Positions 36,057-46,315 of a stretch of DNA of 64,000 nt are shown here, in pieces. The notes beneath the pieces are model-generated. The model was not told the origin of the DNA and made no database searches. It saw only the letters and a program-made list of their open reading frames with translations. The DNA comes from Saccopteryx bilineata (taxonomy: Eukaryota; Chordata; Mammalia; Chiroptera; Emballonuridae): the NCBI RefSeq assembly GCF_036850765.1, contig NC_089490.1, forward strand, positions 126,942,522 to 127,006,521. The letters run 5' to 3'. Numbering within the stretch: position 1 is the first letter of the stretch; the number at the start of each line of letters is the position of its first letter. The translations under genes and the position numbers were made by a program.

Positions 36057-38801
36057 GTCAAGAAGAAGCAGAAAGCCTAAACAAACCTATTAGTAGAGAA
36101 GAAATAGAAAAAAACATTAAAAACCTCCCCAAAAATAAAAGTCCAGGCCCAGACAGCTATACCAGCAAATTTTATCAAACATTCAAAGAAGACTTGGTTC
36201 CTATTCTACTCAAAGTCTTCCAAAAAATTAAAGAAGAAGCAATACTTCCAAAACACATTTTATGAGGCCAACATAACCCTCATACCAAAACCAGGCAAGG
36301 ATGGCACAAAAAAAGAAAACTACAGACCAATATCTCTAATGAATACAGATGCTAAAATACTAAACAAAATACTAGCAAATCGAATACAACAACATATTAA
36401 AAAAATAATACATCATGATCAAGTGGGATTCATTCCAGAATCTCAAGGATGATTCAACATACATAAAACGGTTAACATAATATACCATATCAACAAAACA
36501 AAAACCACATGATCTTATCAATAGACGCAGAAAAGGCTTTCGATAAAATACAACACAATTTTATGTTTAAGACTCTCAACAAAATGGGTATAGAAGGAAA
36601 ATATCTCAACATGATAAAGGCCATATATGATAAACCATCAGCTAACATCATATTAAATGGCACAAAACTGAAGGCTTTCCCCCTTCAATCAGGAACAAGA
36701 CAGCATTGTCCACTCTCTCCACTCTTATTTAATGTGGTACTAGAGGTTCTAGCCACAGCAATCAGACAAGACAAAGAAATAAAAGGCATCCATATCGGAA
36801 AAGACAAGTAAAGGTATCACTTTTTGCAGATGATATGATCCTATACATCGAAAACCCCAAAGAATCCACAAAAAGACTACTAGAAACAATAAACCAATAC
36901 AGTAAGGTCGCAGGATACAAAATTAACATACAGAAGTCAATAGCCTTTCTATATGCCAACAATGAAACATTTAAGAACAAACTCAAAAGAATAATCCCCT
37001 TCACAATTGCAACAAAAAAATAAAATACCTAGGAATAAACATAACAAAGAATGTAAAGGACTTATATAATGAAAACTATAAACCATTGTTAAGGGAAATT
37101 GAAAAAGATATAATGAGATGGAAGAATATTCCTTGTTCTTGGTTAGGAAGAATAAATATAATCAAGATGGCCATATTACCCAAAGCAATATACAAATTTA
37201 ATGCAATTCCCATCAAAATTCCAATGACATTTTTTAAAGAAATGGAGCAAAAAATCATTAGATTTATATGGAACTATAAAAAAACCCAAATAGCCAAAGC
37301 AATCCTAAAGAAAAAGAATGAAGCTGGGGGCATTACAATACCTGACTTCAAACTATATTATAGGGCCACGACAATCAAAACAGCATGGTATTGGCAAAAA
37401 AAAATAGACACTCAGACCAATGGAACAGAATAGAAAACCCAGAAATAAAACAACATATATATAGTCAAATAATTTTTGATAAAGGGGCCAACAACACACA
37501 ATGGAGAAAAGAAAGCCTCTTCAATAAATGGTGCTGGGAAAACTGGAAAGCCACATGCAAAAGAATGAAACTGGACTAGTTTGTCCCCCTGTACTAAAAT
37601 TAACTCAAAATGGATCAAAGATCTAAACATAAGACCTGAAACAATAAAGTACATAGAAGAAGACATAGGTACTCAACTCATGGACCTGGGTTTTAAAGAG
37701 CATTTTATGAATTTGACTCCAAAGGCAAGAGAAGTGAAGGCAGAAATTAATGAATGGGACTACATCAGACTAAGAAGTTTTTGCTCAGCAAGAGAAACTG
37801 ATAAAAAAATAAACAGACAGCCAGCTAAATGGGAAATGATATTTTCAAACAACTGCTCAGATAAGGGCCTAATATCCAAAATATACAAAGAACTCATAAA
37901 ACTCAACAACAAATAAACAAACAATCCAATAAAAAAATGGGAAGAGGACATGAACAGACACTTCTTCCAGGAAGAAATACAAATGGCCAACAGATATATG
38001 AAAAGATGCTCATCTTCTTTAGTTATTAGAGAAATGCAAATCAAACTGCAATGAGATACCACCTCACACCTGTTAGATTAGCTATTATTAACAAGACAGG
38101 TAATAGCAAATGTTGAAGAGGCTGTGGAGAAAAAGGAACCCTCATCCACTGTAGGTGGGAATGTAAGGTAGGATAACCATTATGGAAGAAAGTATGGTGG
38201 TTCCTCAAAAAACTGAAAATAGAATTACCTTATAATCCAGCAATCCCTCTACTGGGTATATATCCCAAAAACTCAGAAACATTGATACATGAAGACACAT
38301 GCAGCCCCATGTTCATTGCAGCATTGTTCACAGTGGCCAGAACATGGAAACAACCAAAAAGCCCATCAATAGATGACTGGATAAAGAAGATGTGGCACAT
38401 ATACACTATGGAATACTACTCAGCCATAAGAAATTACATCGAATCATTTACAGCAAAATGGTGGGATCTTGATAACATTATACGAAGTGAAATAAGTAAA
38501 TCAGAAAAAACCAGGAACTGCATTATTCTATACGTAGGTGGGACATAAAAGTGAGACTAAGAGACATTGATAAGAGTGTGGTGGTTACGGGGGGAGGGGG
38601 GAGAGGGAAAGGGGGAGGAGGAGGGGCACAAAGAAAACTAGATAGAAAGTGACAGAGGACAATCTGACTTTGGGTGATGGGTATGCAACATAAATGAACG
38701 ACAAGATAACCTGGACATGTTATCTTTGAATATATGTATCCTGATTTACTGATGTCGCCCCATTAAAAAAATAAAATTATTTTAAAAATTAAAAAAAAAA
38801 A
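36053..38801 (+). mobile_element. 5'-truncated L1 inserted at the SPAG16 stop codon
   Basis: Begins inside ORF2 ([20 protein letters not shown]), before the reverse transcriptase core. The [10 protein letters not shown] motif is near 36,815-36,845, the C-terminal region reaches about 38,548, and a 3' UTR with a G-rich tract (38,583-38,630), AATAAA (38,770-38,775) and poly(A) follows. The 14-bp target duplication AGAATATGGTCTTG is at 36,039-36,052 and 38,802-38,815. The ORF is broken by several stops and frameshifts. It lies in the same orientation as the host exon and so becomes the proximal 3' UTR. It is of the same L1 type as the element at 46-54 kb. Confidence 0.96.
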
Positions 38802-38815
38802 AGAATATGGTCTTG

Positions 38816-39015
38816 ATGGTCAGCATGTCCCACTGCAGAGGGAATTAATTCCCTTTAAGGCTTGAAAATGCCTCATAGTCCCAAACCAATCAAGACCTGG
38901 TTAAATATTCCAGCAGGTAACATTTACAATTTGCTTTAAAACATGTTTTTAACAAGTATTTTAATGTTCACAATGTTACCAATAAAAATAAATAAATAAA
39001 CTTTCTACTCATTTA
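38816..39015 (+). terminator. Displaced SPAG16 3' UTR end and poly(A) signals
   Basis: After the second target-duplication copy, the original 3' UTR resumes. Overlapping AATAAA hexamers at 38,981-39,000 are followed by the T/GT-rich TTTATTTGTGCCTGGGTCTTT near 39,012-39,033, a plausible cleavage region. Use by SPAG16 now requires transcription through 2.75 kb of L1. Confidence 0.6.
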
Positions 39016-39182
39016 TTTGTGCCTGGGTCTTTCTTCTTATTTTGATACAATTTGCTCGGGATTGGAAGAAACAGCTTTACAATGACACCTAATGACAGAC
39101 TAGATGAATTACAGGAGATTAAATTTGAATGTTTGAGAACAAACTGCAGGAGAATCAGGCTACTTTTTAAAAAATCAAATTC

Positions 39183-39386
39183 GCCTGACCAGGCGGTGGC
39201 ACAGTGGATAGAGCGTCGGACTGGGATGCAGAAGACGGAGTTTCGAGACCCCGAGGTCGCCAGCTTGAGCAAGGGCTCATCTGGTTTGAGCAAAAGCTCA
39301 CCAGCTTGAGCCCAACGTCCCTGGCTCGAGCAAGGGGTTACTCGGTCTGCTGAAGGCCCACGGTCAAGGCACATTAAAAAAAAAAA
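39183..39386 (+). mobile_element. tRNA-derived SINE, second Rhin subtype, 3'-shortened
   Basis: Head GCCTGACCAGGCGGTGGCAC, ends soon after GGTCAAGGCACAT in a poly(A). The flanking repeat AAATCAAATTC is on both sides (about 39,172-39,182 and 39,387-39,397). Confidence 0.92.
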
Positions 39387-39397
39387 AAATCAAATTC

Positions 39398-40485
39398 AAG
39401 CTGCAGGAAGACCTGACGTTTAACCATGTAGCAGAGGAAAAGTGTCTCTCCAACCAAAGAGTCAATTAGAATTGGGGACCATGCATTTTTACAGATTCTT
39501 TGACAACAATTATGCTTTATCTATTAATAATTATCAGAGACTGCAGCCGGCTTAAATATAAATGCAAAGCTCTTCCGGAACTTTCATCTCTGCAGCTCAT
39601 CCAAAGAATTCATTAAGTATAATTACAATGGGGTTTTTTTTTATTATTTTATTGTAATTTCAATGCAAATAAGTGTCTCACAGGTAAAATACCCCCACCC
39701 CACCTACCAGCCCCGCCGATGCATCAGCTGTATTAAGTGCGATTGCTTAGAGAACACTAGCCTGGTCTAAAGAAGCAGCTCGGATTTCAACGGAAACAGG
39801 CCCAGAAGCCAGGTGGTGCTGAGGAATTCCCGGCTGCCGGCAGAAGGAGCTCCAGATCAGCAGTCTGCAGACAGCTCATGGTGATGCAGAACACCAGTTA
39901 AAGTTCCTCCTCTTCTTCACATCTATAGTTAGTATTTTCTGGTGTGTAAGAGGAGATTCGAACAACATATTGTGGATGATGCTACTGCTATTGCCAGCAG
40001 AGGAGGTGTTTTTTGTTTGTTTGTATTTTTCTGAAGCTGGAAATGGGGACAGTCAGACAGACTCCCGCATGCGCCCGACCGGGATCCACCCAGCACGCCC
40101 ACCAGGGGCGACGCTCTGCCCACCACGGGGCGTCGCTCTGCCACGACCAGAGCCACTCCAGCGCCTGGGGCAGAGGCCAAGGAGCCATCCCCAGCGCCCG
40201 GGCCATCTTTGCTCCAATGGAGCCTTGGCTGCGGGAGGGGAAGAGAGAGACAGAGAGGAAGGAGGGGGGGGGGGGGGGTTGAGAATCAAATGGGCTCTTC
40301 TCCTATGTGCCCTGGCCGGGAATCGAACCCGGGTCCCCCCGCACACCAGGTCAACGCTCTACCGCTGAGCCAACCGGCCAGGGCCTCCAGCAGAGGAGGT
40401 TTTAAGCTACATCATGCTGTTGCTGTTTGTGATACGTAGAGCCTAACAAAATCACCTCTACTGCCTTAGCAAACACTGCGTAAGT
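39398..40485 (+). other. Possible first non-coding exon of VWC2L (speculative)
   Basis: Non-repetitive, comparatively GC-richer sequence at 39,540-39,993 and 40,401-40,479, split by a SINE. It ends in a consensus donor C|GTAAGT (40,480-40,485). In human VWC2L starts within about 1 kb after SPAG16 on the same strand (from memory), so a 5' UTR exon would fall here. I see no VWC2L coding sequence in the window. Alternative: ordinary intergenic DNA. Confidence 0.25.
40008..40386 (-). mobile_element. tRNA-derived SINE, long Rhin-type
   Basis: Antisense copy ending GGCCAGGGCC. Target duplication CCAGCAGAGGAGGT at 39,994-40,007 and 40,387-40,400. CpG-rich, so young. Confidence 0.95.
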
Positions 40486-41100
40486 GAACTCGTGTGGAGG
40501 AGGCGTAATCAGCCGTGAAATTTCATAGAAGGATCTGAGAAAATGCTAAAGTAAGTTCAACATGATTCTGCTACTGGGGTCTGGATTTCTACAGGACCAA
40601 CATTGCTTTTTGCTTTGAATTTTGAAGACAGTTCCAAAGCATATTTCTTATGTGTGTCTGCTGTATTTCTCGCTGTAAGGGCAGGAGACTGCATCTTGAC
40701 TGGTTTGAACTGGGAGGTAGAGAGAATGGATTGCCTTTAATTCAAACCATAAAATGTATTTTTTGGATAAAGAGGAACTACTTTCTCAAAACATACCTGA
40801 TCTTTTAGTTCATATTGGTCTATGACCCCCATCACCACCATTAACCTCCAGAGTGATTAGGTAAGTGAATCTTATGACATGAGTTATGCTTGTTTTCTCA
40901 AAGAAATAAATGCAGTCATTTTAAAACATATGTAGCAGTGTGGGGATAGAGGAAAGTTTAGCTGGAAAGTGATCCTCTATTTAACAATGTTTGCTTACTT
41001 ATTAAAAATCTCCAGATAAACATTTTATTGGATTTTTGTAATTTTTCCTGCTAAATAGTATCTTGAACTGCAGTAAAAACACTCAGTTGTGAAGAGAAAA
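40486..41100. other. Intergenic or intronic sequence, nothing recognised
   Basis: Follows the possible donor site. No repeat or exon recognised. Confidence 0.4.
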
Positions 41101-41115
41101 AAAATTTAAATACCC

Positions 41116-41498
41116 GGCCCTGGCTGGTTGGCTCAGTGGTAGGACCTCGGCCTGGCGTGCAGAAGTCCTGGGTTCGATTCCCGGCCAGGGCACACAGGCA
41201 AAGCGCCCATCTGCTTCTCCACCCCTCCCCCTCTCCTTCCTCTCTGTCTCTCTCTTCCCCTCCCGCAGCAAGGCTCCATTGGAGCAAAAGATGACCCGGG
41301 CGCTGGGGATGGCTTCTTGGCCTCTGCCCCAGGCGCTAGAGTGGCTCTGGTCGCAACAGAGCGACGCCCCGGAGGGGCAGAGCATCGCCCCCTGGTGGGC
41401 GTGCCGGGTGGATCCCGGTCGGGCGCATGCGGGAGTCTGTCTGACTGTCTCTCCCCGTTTTCAGCTTCAGAAAAATACAAAAAAAATTAAAAAAAAAA
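41116..41498 (+). mobile_element. tRNA-derived SINE, long Rhin-type
   Basis: Head GGCCCTGGCTGGTTGGCTCAG, B box GGTTCGATTCC, ends in an A-rich tail. Flanking repeat similar to ATTTAAATACC / ATTAAATACC. Inverted relative to the SINE at 40.0-40.4 kb. Confidence 0.92.
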
Positions 41499-41499
41499 A

Positions 41500-42875
41500 A
41501 ATTAAATACCCTAAGAACTATGTTATATTAGAAAGAAAACCTTGTTTTCTTCATGTAGATTTTATAAGGTATTTCATATAATAAAAGCATGTTGAATGTT
41601 TATGTAAAGTAGATATTATACCCCCTTTTTTCCTTTAAGTTTACATTTACCATAACCTGACATTAATGCCTACCTGTAGCTTTCAGAGAGATCATTTGTC
41701 TTACGTCCTTTTGAAGCTGAATGATACGAGTATTTTATATGGTTTATCTTGCATGTATTAACTGGTACTATTGGAATACTATAAGGAAGCACAATAAACT
41801 TTTTTCCTTCCAAAATAAACTTTTAAAATATGTGAGAGATGTATAAAATGTATGTCTTAATTAGTTACACACACACACAGTGTATGCTGTTTGTATTTTT
41901 TTGTTCTGTCATGACTCATTATTTTTGACATAGTTCAAAAGAAATCCATCTCATTTATCATTACCTATCCAAAAAGAATTCTAATATCAGAGAGCAGTTT
42001 TCTCTTGAAGGTAAGGCAGAAATATACTACCTTTCATTTTACTATTACTAGGATTTGCATGTCTAACTTAAAATGCTAATTTTATAGTTCATGAAGTTTC
42101 CCAATACCATCTTTACCCTATTTAAAAATATCTTCCATATGTTAGACTGAAAAGAAATAGTTTATTATTGCTCTTATTATAATCTGAAAATAAACCAGTA
42201 AATAATATTTATAAATGATCTGAAAATATCCTATATACAATTTTAGTGATATCTGGCATAAAGCCAAAAACATTTAAATAGACAAATGATTTATTTGACA
42301 TTTTTATTTATTATTCCCTAAAGTCATTTCCCCCAGAGTCTTTATATAAGTTATTCTCTTTAAACATTTAAATAAGAACTCACTAGCAATGCTCCACACA
42401 AGCACTAATACTAAGTTGAGAAGAGTCAATGCTAACAAACTAGTAAGGGATATTTTCTATGAATAGCAACACCTTGTTACTATTCTATGAAAACAATAAA
42501 GAGTGTTACTCTGTTTTTTTGTGTGTATGTGCAAAATATCTTTGGCTTATCAAGGGAAGCATGTTTTCAAACTATTCAAAGGTATTATATCAAAATAATT
42601 CAGTCAAATGGTATTACATGAATACTAGATTCAAGTTGCTCTAAGGAATTCTGATAAATCTTTCCTGCCCACTAGGAGCTTACTCTCTGAGTAAAATAAA
42701 GATGTGGACAATAATACAAATAAGTTTATTTTTAATAAGTTATGTTAAATACAAGAAATTCTTTTGTATGCTTTATTTTTTTTAATTTTCTTTATCTTAC
42801 TGTGAAATAGTTATGCTATTTTTCTTAGCTAAGTTTCAAGACCTAGATTTATGTTGACTGAAAAAAGTAAGCCAT
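41500..42875. other. AT-rich sequence, nothing recognised
   Basis: Contains a short (CA)n run near 41,868. No gene signal recognised. Confidence 0.4.
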
Positions 42876-43120
42876 CACTGGGGAACAAAATTTTTGTCAC
42901 ATCCACAAAAACACTTGTTCTTACCTAAATCAAATGTGCTGATCTCAAATCTGACATTAGTTTTTCTCTGTAAGCTACAGGTTTTTTGCAATTCAAGATT
43001 TTAGGTTTTCATCTTGTAAATTTTTCAACATTTAGTTTAACATAATGAAGCAGAATGTCTTCTTGGGCATCATCTTTGTGAAAATATAATAATTTATATA
43101 ATGCAGTAAGTACACTAACA

Positions 43121-43415
43121 CAGTGGTCCCCAACCCCCAGGCCGTGGACTGGTATCTGTCTGTGGGCCATTTGGTACTGGTCCACAGAGAAAGAATAAAT
43201 AACATATTATTTCTGTTTTATTTATATTTAAGTCTGAACAATGTTTTATTTTTAAAAAATGACCAGATTCTCTCTGTTACATTCATCTAAGACTCACTCT
43301 TGATGCTTGTCTTGGTCATATGATACATTTATCCATCCCACCCTAACGGTCAGTAAGTGAAAATATTTTCTGACATTAAACCGGTCCGTGGCCCATAAAA
43401 GGTTGGGGACCACTG
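43121..43415. mobile_element. Non-autonomous hAT nested in the DNA transposon
   Basis: Starts CAGTGGTCCCCAACC, ends GGTTGGGGACCACTG, with an 8-bp duplication CACTAACA / CACTAATA (7 of 8). Same family as 12,384-12,680. Confidence 0.93.
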
Positions 43416-43519
43416 CACTAATACACCAAAAGATATAATTGCATCAGAATTTGTATACAATTTCGAAATAGAACATATTAAAACACTTATTTAAATCATA
43501 AAATTTGCGCAAAACTTAT

Positions 43520-45167
43520 CTAAATTCTATTCAGGCTAAAATTTGTGTTTGTAGCTCTTGTGTTTGTGTACTTGTTGAGAACAATGCTGGATGCTCCAGC
43601 AGTAATCTGCTCATCACTAACAGCTCCAAGATTTTTGAGAAACTTATCAAGGTGACTGTTCAGGAAGTAAATCCTAATGCTCATGTTATGTCCAATGTCA
43701 TGGAAAGCCAACAGCCTCCTTTGAACCAGGAGTTCATAGTTTTCTGCTTTTTTGTTGCCAGCAAAGTTCTTTGTAACTGCCACAAAAGACTGCCATGCTG
43801 CTTTCTCTTCCTTATTTATCTTCTTGCCAAATTCTTCGTCATATATAAGGGTTTGAATTTGAGGTCCATCAAATACACCTGCTTTTATCTTCTCGAAAGA
43901 CAAGGCAGGAAAAGTAGAAATAATATGTTGAAAGCATTCACTTTCTCTAATCAAAGCCTGAACAAACTGCTTCATTAAGCCAAGTTTGATGTGAAGTGGG
44001 GGAAAAATGATCCTGTCTCGATTAACTACAGATTCATTCACAATATTTTGCATCCCTACTTTCAGAGCTTCACGTTTTGGCCACTCCTTCTGTGTCCAAT
44101 GTTTCTCTCAAGCTCAGCTGTCCCACAAACACAGAAAGCAAGGATACTTTGTGAAACCTATCTGTTGTCCTAGCAGGAAATTTACCATTTTAACATCCAC
44201 ACAAATGACCCAGTTATGCTCCTCATACTTCAGAAAGTCGAGGACAATTTTTATGTCATTATAATCTTCTCGCAGATGAGTTGAATAACCAATTGGAACT
44301 GCTGCATAAACATTACCGTTGTGTAAGAGAAGACATTTCAGATTCTGTTTAGAGCTGTGAAGAAGTAGCCGCCATTCTGTTGGGCTGTAAGTGGTAACAT
44401 CTAGCTGGCTGAGAAGACTGCTGATATCATGACAGTAAACAAGGTGTTTGTATTCAGAAAAAAAGTCCACAAAAATTTGTTTAGGCTTCCTGAAATGGGA
44501 TACTTTAGCTGACCTATGAAGTACATTCTTTTCTTGAAGCCTGGAGGCTAATAACTCAGTTGCTTTCTTTGATAGGCCCAAATCTCTTCTTACTAAGTCA
44601 TTCGATTCGGGTTGGCTAAACTGCTGAGGGGTTAATGACTGCTTGGCATCAGAAGAAGACCCTTCATATTCTACAAGCATTTCCTCATGCATCTTATCAA
44701 AATACACTTGATCACCAAGTTCAAATTCTTCATCCTTAGAAGAAATAAAACCATTGAAAACTGGAACTAGGAGTGTCTCAAAGTGTGGGATAGGTCGTAT
44801 TACTGAAGAAATATTAGGATATGCAATCATAAGTCATTTTTTCTTGCCAATGCCCTTTGTATGGATCAGACAGAAATAACAGTAACTGCTGTGGTCCTTA
44901 GGTTCACGCCAAACCATGGGAATACCAAAAGGCATTCCTTTGCATTTTCCTTTTGTCCAGTCAGAAAGCATTTCATCACACTTATGACACACAATATGAG
45001 GAGCCTAATTCTTGTCTTGATTACCAAGGGAAACTTGAAAATAGGCAATATATGCACGTCACAAATGATGAAATATTGCACCTTTGACGTTGAAGTGTGT
45101 AACAGCCACATATATAACAGAAGGTGTCAGGACTATTCTTACATTTATGCCTACTCAAAGAAGCCAT
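43520..45167 (-). pseudogene. Decayed transposon-encoded protein with zinc-finger-like N-terminus
   Basis: Start ATG at 45,167-45,165. The N-terminus reads HKCKNSPDTFCYICGCYT (paired Cys, finger-like), then after one frameshift near 45,055 a second Cys/His cluster (CHKCDEMLSDWTKG...CYFC) with PFGIPMVWREP. The middle (44,114-44,830) contains a GFTKYPCFLCLWDS block, and the C-terminal part (43,520-44,053) contains FPPLHIKLGLMKQF. I recall proteins with these blocks from arthropods, Hydra, fish and frogs, usually unnamed. Breaks: TAG at 45,007-45,005, TGA at 44,836-44,834, and TGA at 44,116-44,114 and 44,110-44,108. The last two are separated by one codon and all other frame is kept. The family's usual C-terminal continuation appears lost after about 43,620. 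Catalytic residues could not be assigned. Confidence 0.75.
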
Positions 45168-45492
45168 GATTCAATCTTAAAACAAAATAAGAGGGTGTTT
45201 TTTTCAGATAATAATTTTTTACATTTAAAAACAACTACAATTATGTAAAAGTAATGTTTGTAAAACAATAATTGCCTTGTGGTTATGTTCAATCCAAGAG
45301 TCGTTGCCCTTTAACTCCAACTTAAAAAGCAATGCATGCCATTAACTGTAACAAAAAGAAATTAAAATTGCATAAAGACTAGAGCATGAACCAAATAATG
45401 GATTTCAGATTAGGAATCAGCGATGCAGAAATATGTAGAAACAGTTCTATAATCTCATGCAACAGAAAATAAAAAAAATTTGTTCCCCCCTG

Positions 45493-46036
45493 TAATGAGA
45501 CCATTGTTCTCCGATTATGGGCATGAAGAAGTAGGAAGGCCTAGTATACTGCTCCATTCCAATTATATTTTACATCCAATTTTTGGTTTCTTCCGTTTCT
45601 CTTCAATTAAATTTTTCTCACTAATCTCTTGAGTTTTCATACAGATATGTATAACATATATATATTTGACCACTGATATTATAGTTTAAAGAACAATAAA
45701 AAATGTGGATTCAATTATTCTTGATTTATTTGTAAGTAACCATCTGTAAAATATCAAGTTTTAAGGCTTAGTAAAATAATTTCTTACAATTTAGACAAAG
45801 TCAGACCTCTGAAATTCAGAAGCTAAATTCAAGTTGTAGGTTCCAATGTGAAATAACTCTATAAATGACTAACTTTAATATATGGCTAGGGATCTACTCT
45901 CCAAAATTCTTAATGATGTGTAAATAGTTGTATGGACTTACTGTATTTGAGGTTTATATTTCAAACAAATCCCAAATAAACAGGATAAGAGCAGAGGCTT
46001 AATTAAGTAAATCTACATTTCCTTTATATATGTCAA
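45493..46036. other. AT-rich sequence, nothing recognised
   Basis: Lies between the transposon end and the L1 insertion site. No repeat or exon recognised. Confidence 0.4.
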
Positions 46037-46315
46037 ATTATTTTCTTTTTTTTTTTTATTTTTTTTTTTTATTTTTTTAATAAATTTTTATTAATGGTAA
46101 TGGGATGACATTAATAAATCAGGGTACATATATTCAAAGAAAACATGTCTAGGTTATTTTGTCATCAAATTATGTTGCAAACCCCTCGCCCAAAGTCAGA
46201 TTGTCCTCCGTCACCCTCTATCTAGTTCTCTGTGCCCCTCCCCCTCCCCCTAACTCTCTCCCCCCCCCACCCTTGGTAACCACCACACTCTTGTCCATGT
46301 CTCTTAGTCTCATTT

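Larger units (their letters stand above)
42876..45492 (-). mobile_element. DNA transposon with CACTG-type ends and a long ORF
   Basis: The left end on this strand reads CACTGGGGAACAAAATTTTT and the right end reads AAAATTTGTTCCCCCCTG, its near-mirror, giving terminal inverted repeats of about 18 bp. A single long decayed ORF runs on the minus strand between them. A 295-bp hAT inserted at 43,121-43,415. A second, end-only copy lies at 17,799-18,156. No clear target duplication (CAT before, TAA after). CACTG termini fit the CMC group (CACTA/Mirage/Chapaev), and I suspect a Chapaev-like element, but the superfamily is not proven. Confidence 0.7.

Noticed and set aside
43505..43978. 157-codon plus-strand ORF over the transposon
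   Set aside because: Antisense to the better supported minus-strand frame, whose conserved blocks identify the coding strand.
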